This document shows positions 7,662 through 15,356 of a stretch of 32,474 bases of DNA, one piece after another. Source of the stretch: Verrucomicrobiia bacterium (GTDB lineage Bacteria; Verrucomicrobiota; Verrucomicrobiia; Limisphaerales; UBA11358); assembly GCA_031290985.1 (NCBI GenBank), contig JARLJW010000082.1, positions 1 to 32,474 on the forward strand. Direction: 5' to 3'. The stretch's first letter is position 1; each line of letters begins with the position of its first letter. The notes under the pieces were generated by a model, which made no database searches, had not been told where the DNA came from, and was given only the letters and a program-made list of their open reading frames with translations. Position numbers and translations under genes: made by a program.

Positions 7662-9854
7662 TCAATACTTGGGTTTGACGATGACGGTGGTGTCGTCGTC
7701 GCCCGATTTGGGCGCAGCAGCCTTGGCCTCGGCCTCCTGCTCACTGGCGCTCCGGGAGTAATAGTAATCGTGGTAGTAGCCGCTGTAGTAGTAATAGCCC
7801 TCGTCCTGCGACATGTTGATGTTGTTGAGCACGATGCCAACGAAGTTGCCGCCGACTTTTTCGATCATCTGCTTGGCGCGGATGGTCATGGGCTGCGGAT
7901 AACGGCGGTATTGGATGACCTGCATGACCAAGTCCACTTCGCTGGCCAGAATCGAGGCATCGCTGACCCCGAGGATCGGGGGTGAATCGAAGAAGATGAA
8001 ATCGTAGCGCTGCTTCAGTTCCGCGATCATTTCCTTCATCTGGGCGGAACCGAGGATGCCCATGGAGCTGTTTGGCAACTTGCCGCTGGCCATGAAGTCG
8101 AGGTTCGGCACCCCGGTGGTCTGCACGACTTCGGCGATCGTGTTCTGTTTGAGCAGATAGTTGGTCAAACCCAGGTTGTTCGCCACCTTGAACAGCTTGT
8201 GCAGCGTTGGCCGGCGCAAGTCCGAGTCCACGATGAGCACGCGGTTCCCGGCCTGCGCGAACACCGTGGAAAGATTGATGGTGGTGGTGGATTTGCCCTC
8301 GCCCGCCCCGGCGCTGACGATGACGATGGTGTTGAGTTTTTCATCCGTGCGCGAGAACAGCAGGTTCGTGCGCAGCACGCGATAAGCCTCCGCATGTTTG
8401 CTCTCCGTGCCTTCTTCCAGGAGATAGCCGATGTTCTGCGGAATGACCCCAAGCACCGGCGCCTGGAAGGTCCGCTCCACATCGTCAATCGTCTTCACAC
8501 TGGTGTCGAGATATTCGATGAAGAACGCCAGGCCGACGCCCATGACCAGGCCAAAGATGAGGCCCAGGACAATGTTCACCGTCTTGTTCGGCTTGACCGG
8601 CGATTTGCCCGGCTCGGCGGCATCGGTAATCTGCACCATGGAGGTCGTCGGAATTTTGGAATCGATGCTGTTGGCCGTGATCTTCAAATTCAGCATCTTG
8701 TGCGTTTCCTGCAAATCGATCAGTTTTTTCTTTTCAGTATAGTAAGGCTGAAATTTCGAGGCGTTTTCCAGATCCTTTTCTTTGGCGGCATCCACCTTGG
8801 CCTGCAAGGTATCCAAGGCCGCCTTCGTGGTGCTCAACTGGGTTTCCAACCCGGCCATGATGCCGGCCACACGATCATTGATCTGCACCTCCAGCGTGTC
8901 GATCAGGTTTTGAACCCGCCGCACGTCCAGGCTGTCCTTGTTATAATCCACGAGCAGGCCGTTGATTTTGCGCTGCGCTTCATGCAGTTGATCCAGCATC
9001 CCGGACAGCGCGGAATCAGGAAACATCGTCGGCAGCACGTCCCGCAGGTGCGTGCTGTTGGTCTCGTTAATGGCCCGCAGGGAATTAAGCTGCACCAGTT
9101 GCTTCGTGTAATCCTTTTGATCCGTCAGCATGTCTTCATTGATGCGGTTCAACTCCTCCTTGTCCAAGGTCGGGGTCGGCGACGAATTGTTGGGGTCGTC
9201 AATGATGCCATAAACCGTGCGCATGTAGTCCACGTTCGTCTGGATGTTCTGGAGCTCGTTGGACTCGGTGAGAAACTGGGCCTGCAAAACTTCCAGCCCC
9301 GTGCGCGCGGTGGTCTGGTTGTTCTGGACGCGGTAGTTCTGATAGGCCAGGGCGATGTTGTTGGCCAGATCAGCGGCCTCTTTTTTGTCGTCGCTGTAAA
9401 CGGTGATGGCGATCAGCTTGGTGTTGCGCACGGGTGCAAGCCCCATGCGACCTTTCAATATCTCCATCGTTTCCGTTGTTTTAAGCGTCTCGCCATTGAA
9501 GTACTTCTTGCCCCACTCCACATTGAGGTTCATCGAGGCGATGACGTTGCTCAACACCAGTTGGGACTGTATGATCTCGAAGGTTGTCTGGATGAAATAC
9601 GGGTCGTACGGCATCTGCGTGGCCGCCGGATTATTGAAGCCGGGAATGATGCCGCCGTCATTTTCCACCTTGATCTTGGCGGTGCTGGCATAGGACTCCG
9701 GCAGGATGAACGTGACCGCCGTGGCGATGATGGCCGTGATGAGGAAGACGGTGATGATGATGGCCTTGCGGATGCGGATGACCCGCCAATAATCCAAGAA
9801 ATGCAGCCGAGCCTCGGGCGGCGGCGCCGCAGCGGGAGATTTTATTTGATCCAT
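7662..9854 (-). CDS. polysaccharide co-polymerase/tyrosine autokinase (Wzc-like BY-kinase)
   Basis: The 730-residue protein has a Wzz chain-length domain between two membrane segments (about 33-53 and 424-446) with a long coiled-coil periplasmic region. A cytoplasmic BY-kinase domain follows: Walker A SAGAGEGKST (K521), A' motif VLIVDSDLRRPTLH and Walker B-type FIFFDSPPILG. A tyrosine cluster near the C-terminus (YYYYSGYYHDYYYSRS) is the expected autophosphorylation site. BY-kinases control polymer length and export by cycling between phosphorylated and dephosphorylated oligomers. It is followed by the Wza-like lipoprotein and preceded by the outer-membrane barrel on the same strand. The ATG at 9854 gives MDQIKSPAAAPPP before the Wzz domain. 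Confidence 0.93.
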   Translation of the reverse strand: MDQIKSPAAAPPPEARLHFLDYWRVIRIRKAIIITVFLITAIIATAVTFILPESYASTAKIKVENDGGIIPGFNNPAATQMPYDPYFIQTTFEIIQSQLVLSNVIASMNLNVEWGKKYFNGETLKTTETMEILKGRMGLAPVRNTKLIAITVYSDDKKEAADLANNIALAYQNYRVQNNQTTARTGLEVLQAQFLTESNELQNIQTNVDYMRTVYGIIDDPNNSSPTPTLDKEELNRINEDMLTDQKDYTKQLVQLNSLRAINETNSTHLRDVLPTMFPDSALSGMLDQLHEAQRKINGLLVDYNKDSLDVRRVQNLIDTLEVQINDRVAGIMAGLETQLSTTKAALDTLQAKVDAAKEKDLENASKFQPYYTEKKKLIDLQETHKMLNLKITANSIDSKIPTTSMVQITDAAEPGKSPVKPNKTVNIVLGLIFGLVMGVGLAFFIEYLDTSVKTIDDVERTFQAPVLGVIPQNIGYLLEEGTESKHAEAYRVLRTNLLFSRTDEKLNTIVIVSAGAGEGKSTTTINLSTVFAQAGNRVLIVDSDLRRPTLHKLFKVANNLGLTNYLLKQNTIAEVVQTTGVPNLDFMASGKLPNSSMGILGSAQMKEMIAELKQRYDFIFFDSPPILGVSDASILASEVDLVMQVIQYRRYPQPMTIRAKQMIEKVGGNFVGIVLNNINMSQDEGYYYYSGYYHDYYYSRSASEQEAEAKAAAPKSGDDDTTVIVKPKY

Positions 9855-9949
9855 ATCTATGCTATAAAAATAAACGGGAGCCTAGTTTTGACAAGGCTCC
9901 CAGCTTTGTGTTCAAATCATGTCGTTGTTCGCGTCGCTCAGTCAGATAA

Positions 9950-11362
9950 TCAATAGTTCGCTGACAAACCCATATAAACACGGTTGCGCACAAATCCGCG
10001 CTGCGCCAAGCTTGAAAAGAGCTTGTCGAAATTATAACCGGCATCGGCTGAAAAATGGCGGGTGATCTGGTAGGTGAAATTTAAACCGAGGTTGATCGCC
10101 GAGTCGGCATTGGAATTATTTGCCCCACCTTCGTAGCTGGAATAGCTGTATTGCCCGAGAAGCGAGCCCGTCAGTTTTTCCGTGATCTTGTGGTTTATAT
10201 CCGCGTATACCGTGGTGGTATCCTGATATTGGGTGATGCTACCATTGACCCCCGGGTCAACAACGTCCGTCGCATTATGGCCTTGATTCACACCGAATTG
10301 CACATAGCTGCCGGGCAGGTAGGTGTAATTCACGGAAACAGTTGCGGTCGGCGAGACGGTCTGGGATTGACTGAACGGGTCGTTGGAATTATCCGAATAG
10401 GATGCGCCAACAATCGCGTTCAGGGTGAGGTTGGCCGTCAACTGGTGCGTCAACCCGATGTGCGCATTATGCGAACTGCCATCGCGCGCACTGCTGTTGT
10501 AAATGTATGACTGATGATTCGGAGGAGTATTATTAGCGACTGGGTTTTGGTAGTTGAACACTGCAATATCCCTATCCCCAGTGTAGTTGGCCCAGTTATA
10601 AGCATAGCCAACGGATAGCACGGTTTCCGGGCTTAGCGTCCAGCTGAAATCCAACCCAATATTTTGCTCAATCCGATCCAACAAACCCGCCAAGCTGGCA
10701 CCACCCGCATCGGTGAAATGCCCGAATTGGTTTGGAAACTTGCCGTTTCCAGGAATAAGAAAACCGCCCGCAGAAGTGCCCGATGTATCATCTTGTTTCA
10801 CATATGATCCATTGTCCTTATAACTATAAAAATCATTTCCGTAATGGATGGACGTTCCAAACAGGCTGGTCCATTGGGTGTCCAACGATACATTGGCGTG
10901 GTTGGCTATGCTGTTCTGGTTGGCTCGATAATTCGTGACCTGCGAACCGAGCTGGGTCAACGTCAGATCCGGCTGGTCGCTGGCGGTGAAAGTGTCCGTG
11001 AAATTGATTTTCCAGCGCTCATTGATCGCGTGATCCAGCCAGACGTCCACTTGATGCGACTGGTCAAAAGGATTGAGGCCCAATGAATCACGGTCATTGT
11101 AGTAATAAAGTCCGTAGGTGTAACGGATGCCCATGTCCGTCTGTCGCAACGGCACATTCAGCGAAATGGTCGGCGAAACTTCCGTGCCCCAACTGCCTTT
11201 GCGGGTGCTGCTAATGTTGTAGTTGTCGTCGTAAAACCCGCGCAACGTGCCTGAAATGCTCCACGCCTTGGGCGAAACTATGTCCAACCCCTCGCCCTGT
11301 GTTGCTTGAATACCGGCAAGACCTATGGCAGCCAGTCCCGTGGAGACAAATAGTTTCTTCAT
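9950..11362 (-). CDS. outer-membrane beta-barrel protein, first gene of the exopolysaccharide operon
   Basis: This 470-residue protein has a signal peptide (MKKLFVSTGLAAIGLAGIQA). Its alternating amphipathic strands are rich in Tyr/Asn/Ser (GTLRGFYDDNYN, GIRYTYGLYYYNDRD, SVGYAYNWANYTGD, VSVNYTYLPGSYVQFGVN), and it ends in an aromatic residue after VYMGLSANY, as outer-membrane barrels do. It resembles the 'putative beta-barrel porin' proteins that accompany exopolysaccharide loci. Its position 95 bp upstream of the Wzc-like kinase suggests the outer-membrane exit or a surface partner of the exported polymer. No specific pore function can be shown from the sequence. Confidence 0.8.
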   Translation of the reverse strand: MKKLFVSTGLAAIGLAGIQATQGEGLDIVSPKAWSISGTLRGFYDDNYNISSTRKGSWGTEVSPTISLNVPLRQTDMGIRYTYGLYYYNDRDSLGLNPFDQSHQVDVWLDHAINERWKINFTDTFTASDQPDLTLTQLGSQVTNYRANQNSIANHANVSLDTQWTSLFGTSIHYGNDFYSYKDNGSYVKQDDTSGTSAGGFLIPGNGKFPNQFGHFTDAGGASLAGLLDRIEQNIGLDFSWTLSPETVLSVGYAYNWANYTGDRDIAVFNYQNPVANNTPPNHQSYIYNSSARDGSSHNAHIGLTHQLTANLTLNAIVGASYSDNSNDPFSQSQTVSPTATVSVNYTYLPGSYVQFGVNQGHNATDVVDPGVNGSITQYQDTTTVYADINHKITEKLTGSLLGQYSYSSYEGGANNSNADSAINLGLNFTYQITRHFSADAGYNFDKLFSSLAQRGFVRNRVYMGLSANY

Positions 11363-11462
11363 ATACGTCGTTTACATCCGGGTGTATCGGTCCGCCTTCA
11401 CCGCTTTCGCATTAAACGCTAACATGCAAAATCATAAACGCTGGCAACCGAGAACATTTTCA

Positions 11463-11491
11463 AGGCTAGCTTCTGGCAAGCACTTCGTCAA
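11463..11491 (-). promoter_or_regulatory. possible promoter of the exopolysaccharide operon
   Basis: On the minus strand, TTGACG (11486-11491) is separated by 17 bp from TAGCCT (11463-11468), about 95 nt before the start codon of the barrel gene. The -35 match is good but the -10 match is poor, so this is tentative. Confidence 0.25.
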
Positions 11492-11550
11492 AAGTATTTT
11501 TAAGGATTTATTCACAACCAAAATTGCTGAAAATAGTGCAATTGACACCG

Positions 11551-13308
11551 TTATGTGACCTGACCGGCACGTTTTTGACTCAATTGTTTTTGGAGCAATT
11601 TCAAGCCAAAGGTGTTCACCACATCCTTTGGTTCCAGCCAGCCTTTGCGCGCCATGCCCGCCCCCAGTCGCAAAAAACCGGCATGGGCGTTCCGGTGCGA
11701 GTCCGGATTGATGACACATTTCACCCCCTTGCTCTTGGCGTATGGCCAATGCCGCCAGTCCAAGTCGAACCGCCAGGGATTGCAGTTCAACTCCAGCCAG
11801 GTGCCCGTCGCGGCGCACGCATCGATCACCGCCACCACGTTCACCGGGTACGGCTCCCGCTCCAGCAACAGCCGCCCCGTCATATGGCCCAATATGTGGA
11901 CAAAGGGGTTTTCTGCCGCCCGGATAAGCCGTTTGGTGTTCTCCGCCTCGCTGCTGCTGGGCACATGCAGGCTCGCCACCACCACATCCAGTTCCGCCAG
12001 CACCTCGTCATCGAAGTCCAGCCGGTCCTTCAAAATGTCCACCTCGCTGCCGGTCAACAGCCGAAACTCGCCGCCCCGGTCCGCAATTTTCCCGTTCACG
12101 GCCTTGATTTCAGCGATCTGCTTGTGCAACCGGGCGGCATCCAGCCCGTTGGCTTGAAATGACGCCTTTGAATGGTCGGTGATGGCCCAATACTCCAGCC
12201 CCAGATCCTCCATGTATGTCGCGATTTCCTCCAGGCTGTTCTTGCCATCGCTCCAGTTCGAGTGATTGTGCAGGGCGCCCTTGAGTTGCGTCCATTCAAT
12301 GAGCTTTGGCAGCGCATCCTTCTCCGCTGCCAAAAATTCACCGTGATCCTCGCGCAATTCCGGCGGCACATAGGCCAGGCCGAGCTTTTGAAATATCTCC
12401 GCCTCCGTTTTGCAGGCCACGAGCAGCTTCGGGTCGCGGGTTTCCTCTTTCGACTTGAACAGGCCGTATTCATTCAGCCGCAGGCCGCGCTGAATGGCGC
12501 GCTGGCGCATCACGATGTTGTGCTCCTTGCTGCCGGTGAAATAGGCCAGCGCAAAAGGGAACTCCGCATCGCTCACCACCCGCAGGTCGCACTGGATGCC
12601 GCCTTCCAAAATCACGCTCGCCTTGGTCTCGCCCTTGGCCAGCACCTTGACGATGCCCGGCTGCGAGACGAAAAACCCGATCACTGCCGCCGGGTTTTTG
12701 GACGACGCCAGCAGGTCGATGTCGCCGATGACTTCCTTGAACCGGCGCAGGCTCCCGGCGGTGTCACAGCGGATCACATCCGCATGCGCCCGCAAATTCT
12801 CCAGCAACGGCTCCGCCGCCGTCAAGGCGTCCGCCAGCCGGTGTTTGCTGGCGTAATTGCGCTTCATCTCGATGCCCTCCAAAATGTTCGCCTGCGTCTT
12901 TTCACCGAAACCGTCGAGCTCCGCCACCTTGCCCGCCTGGCACGCGGCTTCGAGCTTTGCCAGCGAATCGATGCCCAGCTTTTTGTGCAACGCCTGGATC
13001 TTCTTCGGCCCCAGCCCGGAAATTTCCAACATCTCGATCAGGCCGGGCGCGATCGAGGCCTTGAGCTCCTCGTAGTACTTCAACCGGCCCGTCTCGACCA
13101 GTTCGGTGATCTTTTGCTCCAGGGCCTCGCCGATGCCCTTGATTTCACCCAACCGTTTTTCCGCCACCAGTTTCGCGAGCGGTTCGCTCAAGCCCTCGAT
13201 GGTCCGCGCCCCGTTTGCGTAGGCGCGCGTCTTGAAGGGGTTTTCGCCCTTCAATTCCAGCAACACGCCGATCTCGACGAGGATTTCCGCGACTTTTTCT
13301 TTGTCCAT
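11551..13308 (-). CDS. polX: DNA polymerase X family protein with PHP domain
   Basis: The 585-residue protein fits bacterial PolX, a gap-filling repair polymerase with a C-terminal PHP nuclease domain. Helix-hairpin-helix segments occur early (GEIKGIGEALEQKI, ISGLGPKKIQALHKKLGI, LDGFGEKTQANIL). The polymerase core has GSLRR (185-189), the Asp pair in GDIDLL (D196, D198) and a third Asp in IQCDLRVV (D241). The PHP domain from about 344 shows HNHSNWSDG, ITDHS, GSEVDIL, VASLHVPS, HILGHMTGR, LNCNPWRFD and NPDSHR, so the metal-binding set looks complete. ATG at 13308 is preferred over the upstream open codons because it starts the conserved MDKEKVAEIL. It is divergent from the GNAT gene, 78 bp away. 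Confidence 0.95.
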   Translation of the reverse strand: MDKEKVAEILVEIGVLLELKGENPFKTRAYANGARTIEGLSEPLAKLVAEKRLGEIKGIGEALEQKITELVETGRLKYYEELKASIAPGLIEMLEISGLGPKKIQALHKKLGIDSLAKLEAACQAGKVAELDGFGEKTQANILEGIEMKRNYASKHRLADALTAAEPLLENLRAHADVIRCDTAGSLRRFKEVIGDIDLLASSKNPAAVIGFFVSQPGIVKVLAKGETKASVILEGGIQCDLRVVSDAEFPFALAYFTGSKEHNIVMRQRAIQRGLRLNEYGLFKSKEETRDPKLLVACKTEAEIFQKLGLAYVPPELREDHGEFLAAEKDALPKLIEWTQLKGALHNHSNWSDGKNSLEEIATYMEDLGLEYWAITDHSKASFQANGLDAARLHKQIAEIKAVNGKIADRGGEFRLLTGSEVDILKDRLDFDDEVLAELDVVVASLHVPSSSEAENTKRLIRAAENPFVHILGHMTGRLLLEREPYPVNVVAVIDACAATGTWLELNCNPWRFDLDWRHWPYAKSKGVKCVINPDSHRNAHAGFLRLGAGMARKGWLEPKDVVNTFGLKLLQKQLSQKRAGQVT

Positions 13309-13386
13309 GTGCCGAATATAAATCCAAACCTGCGCGTTCAAAGTTCAAAGTTGTCCCCGTCACCGTTTGCCGTCATTCTCGCATCC

Positions 13387-13872
13387 ATGAACGACCTCGT
13401 CATCCGCCCCCTGGTTGATGCCACGGAAGCCCGTTTCTGCGCCGCCTTCATGGCGGCGTCCGATCCCTGGCTGACCCTGGGTTTGAACGTCGAAACCATA
13501 TTTCGCGGGCTCACCAATCCCGCCCGCGAAGTCCACGTGGCGGAGCTGAAGCACCAGCGGGTCGTCGGCGCGCTCGTGCTGCATCTCGACGGCCTGCTGA
13601 ACGGCTACATCCAAACCATCGCGGTGCATCCGGAAGCGCAGGGGCACGGCATCGGCACCCGCCTCATGCACTTTGCCGAGGAACGGAGCCTGCGCCACAG
13701 CCCGAATGTGTTCTTGTGCGTCTCCTCCTTCAACCGCCGCGCGCAAACGTTTTACGAACGGCTCGGCTATCAGCGCGTCGGCGAACTGCCGGATTATGTG
13801 GTGCAGGGGCATACGGAAATTTTAATGCGCAAAACCTGGGGGCCGTTGCGAGGCTTTGTGCCGGAAAAATAA
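13387..13872 (+). CDS. GNAT-family N-acetyltransferase
   Basis: The 161-residue protein has a GNAT fold: IQTIAVHPEAQGHGIGTRLMHFAE supplies strand 4 and the acetyl-CoA pyrophosphate loop (QGHGIG), and NRRAQTFYERLGYQRVGELPDY is the typical C-terminal motif B region. Members acetylate amines or protein N-termini with acetyl-CoA, but the substrate cannot be told from the sequence. The reading frame is open far upstream (to 12172) only because it is a shadow of polX. ATG 13387 starts the conserved domain. Confidence 0.85.
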   Translation: MNDLVIRPLVDATEARFCAAFMAASDPWLTLGLNVETIFRGLTNPAREVHVAELKHQRVVGALVLHLDGLLNGYIQTIAVHPEAQGHGIGTRLMHFAEERSLRHSPNVFLCVSSFNRRAQTFYERLGYQRVGELPDYVVQGHTEILMRKTWGPLRGFVPEK

Positions 13873-13878
13873 CTTAAT

Positions 13879-14007
13879 ATTGGCACCGCGGCAGGTAGGG
13901 CGGGCAGTCCTCTGCCCGCCGCGATTGCTGACGCACGCTGATTCACCGCGACGGCATGCAGAAGTGACGCGCCCTGCCGGTGCCAATCTTACCCAGAACT
14001 GCCATGG
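13879..14007 (+). repeat. imperfect direct repeat, copy 1, with hairpin
   Basis: About 130 bp are repeated imperfectly at 14259-14389. The copy contains GTAGGG followed by a 9-bp stem GGCGGGCAG/CTGCCCGCC with loop TCCT (13899-13920) and then CGCGAT. Shared flanks include TTCACC, CGACG and CCCAGAAC-GCCAT. No ORF is seen. Confidence 0.7.
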
Positions 14008-14258
14008 TCACCACCCGTCACCCGGCACTTTCAAATTGGCTTCGTTCTGTAATTTTCCCCTGCCCGCATCCACCCCGCGCCGCGCGCTAATAATTAGTGC
14101 AACACATTAATATAAAGTAATTTATGATATTTTTCCAGTCCAGCAAAGCCCCTCCTGCAGCCTCGAAAATTGGCTTCGTTTTGGCTTCGTTCTGCCTTCG
14201 GTTTCCCCGCCCAACAATCTTCCTCTTCCTCGAATTATTCACGCCGCGGTCACTTCAT
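14008..14258. other. AT-richer spacer between the two repeat copies
   Basis: There is no gene here. TTGGCTTCGTT occurs at about 14037 and twice near 14168-14190, and an AT-rich stretch covers 14088-14135. The whole 13873-14450 interval is non-coding between the GNAT gene and thiD. Confidence 0.5.
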
Positions 14259-14389
14259 ATTGACACCGCAGCGATAGGGCGCGTCGCTCCGCGCGCGCCG
14301 CGATGGCTAACCCACGTTCGCTGATTCACCACGACGCCACGCAGGCATGACTCCCTCTGCCTGTGCCCATCTGGCCCAGAACGGCCATC
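14259..14389 (+). repeat. imperfect direct repeat, copy 2, with hairpin
   Basis: Partner of 13879-14007. Its palindromic core is ATAGGGCGCGTCGCTCCGCG and onward (14274-14307), with the same TAGGG...CGCGAT frame as copy 1 but different stem bases. The same core occurs at 20391-20427. Confidence 0.7.
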
Positions 14390-14450
14390 AAAGCCCCGGA
14401 CCCGCATGTTGGAGCTTGGAGCCGTCAGCTTTTGCGGTAAATTTTACCGG

Positions 14451-15314
14451 ATGCGAACTCAACGTAAAACCCTGCCCGTGGCCCTGACCATCGCCGGGTC
14501 GGACAGCGGCGGCGGCGCGGGCATCCAGGCGGACCTGAAAACCTTCGCGGCACTGGGCGTGCACGGCGCCAGCGCCATCGCCTGCCTCACCGCGCAAAAT
14601 CCCAAACGCGTCCTCGGCGTGGAGCCCTGCTCACCCCACATGCTGCGCCTGCAAATCCAGGCCGTGTTCGCTGAACTGCAGCCGGCCGCAGTGAAAACAG
14701 GCATGTTGTTCTCGGCTGAAAACATTTCCGTGGTCGCAAAATTTTTCCGGAACCTAAAACCAAAAACCTGCCGTTTAAAACTGGTCGTGGATCCGGTGAT
14801 GATCTCCACCAGCGGCGCCCGGCTGCTGAAACCGGCGGCGGAAAAAACCCTGAAGGAAAAATTGCTGCCGCTCGCCACGCTGGTCACCCCCAACCTCGAC
14901 GAGGCGGAAATCCTCGCGGACCAAAAGATCCGTTCGCCGGAAGACCTGCGCTCCGCCGCCCGCAAGATCGTTTCCCGCCATGGTTGCGCGGCGTTGGTCA
15001 AGGGCGGGCATCTGAAGAATTCCCACGAAGCCATCGACATCTTCTACGACGGCAAAACGGAACTGCTCCTGTCCGCTCCCTTCGTGAAGGGCGTCTCCAC
15101 CCATGGCACCGGCTGCACCTATTCCGCGGCGATCTGCGCCGCGCTGGCCCTCGGCCACAGTCTGCCCCACGCCGTGGAGCTGGGGAAAAATTTCATCACC
15201 GCCGCCATTGCCAACAGCTATAAAATCGGGGGGCACTTCGCCCTGGGGCACGTCCATGGCGGGAATAATTTCCATCCGTTATCCGCCTCCAAAAAATGTC
15301 CGTGCTGCTCCTAA
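14451..15314 (+). CDS. thiD: hydroxymethylpyrimidine/phosphomethylpyrimidine kinase
   Basis: ThiD phosphorylates HMP and then HMP-P to give HMP-PP for thiamine synthesis. This 287-residue protein has the family signature ALTIAGSDSGGGAGIQADLKTF near the N-terminus, ACLTAQN, AVKTGMLF, VVDPVMISTSG, LVTPNLDEAEIL, ALVKGGHL and the ribokinase-fold catalytic motif STHGTGCTYSAAICAAL, with the GTGC anion hole and the Asp replaced by His/Gly context as usual in ThiD. ATG 14451 is chosen over the upstream start at 14406 because it lies directly before the conserved domain. No other thiamine gene is adjacent. It converges on the TIGR03790-like gene. Confidence 0.93.
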   Translation: MRTQRKTLPVALTIAGSDSGGGAGIQADLKTFAALGVHGASAIACLTAQNPKRVLGVEPCSPHMLRLQIQAVFAELQPAAVKTGMLFSAENISVVAKFFRNLKPKTCRLKLVVDPVMISTSGARLLKPAAEKTLKEKLLPLATLVTPNLDEAEILADQKIRSPEDLRSAARKIVSRHGCAALVKGGHLKNSHEAIDIFYDGKTELLLSAPFVKGVSTHGTGCTYSAAICAALALGHSLPHAVELGKNFITAAIANSYKIGGHFALGHVHGGNNFHPLSASKKCPCCS

Positions 15315-15356
15315 GCGCTCTGGCTGGCGCATCGAAAATCAACGCTCGACCCGGAT

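Noticed and set aside
8199..9956. 585-residue plus-strand frame opposite the BY-kinase
   Set aside because: It has Arg/His/Gln-rich shadow composition and no domain, while the minus strand encodes a complete Wzc-like protein.
12172..13386. N-terminal two-thirds of the plus-strand frame leading into the GNAT gene
   Set aside because: It is antisense shadow of polX. Only the part from ATG 13387 is a real acetyltransferase.
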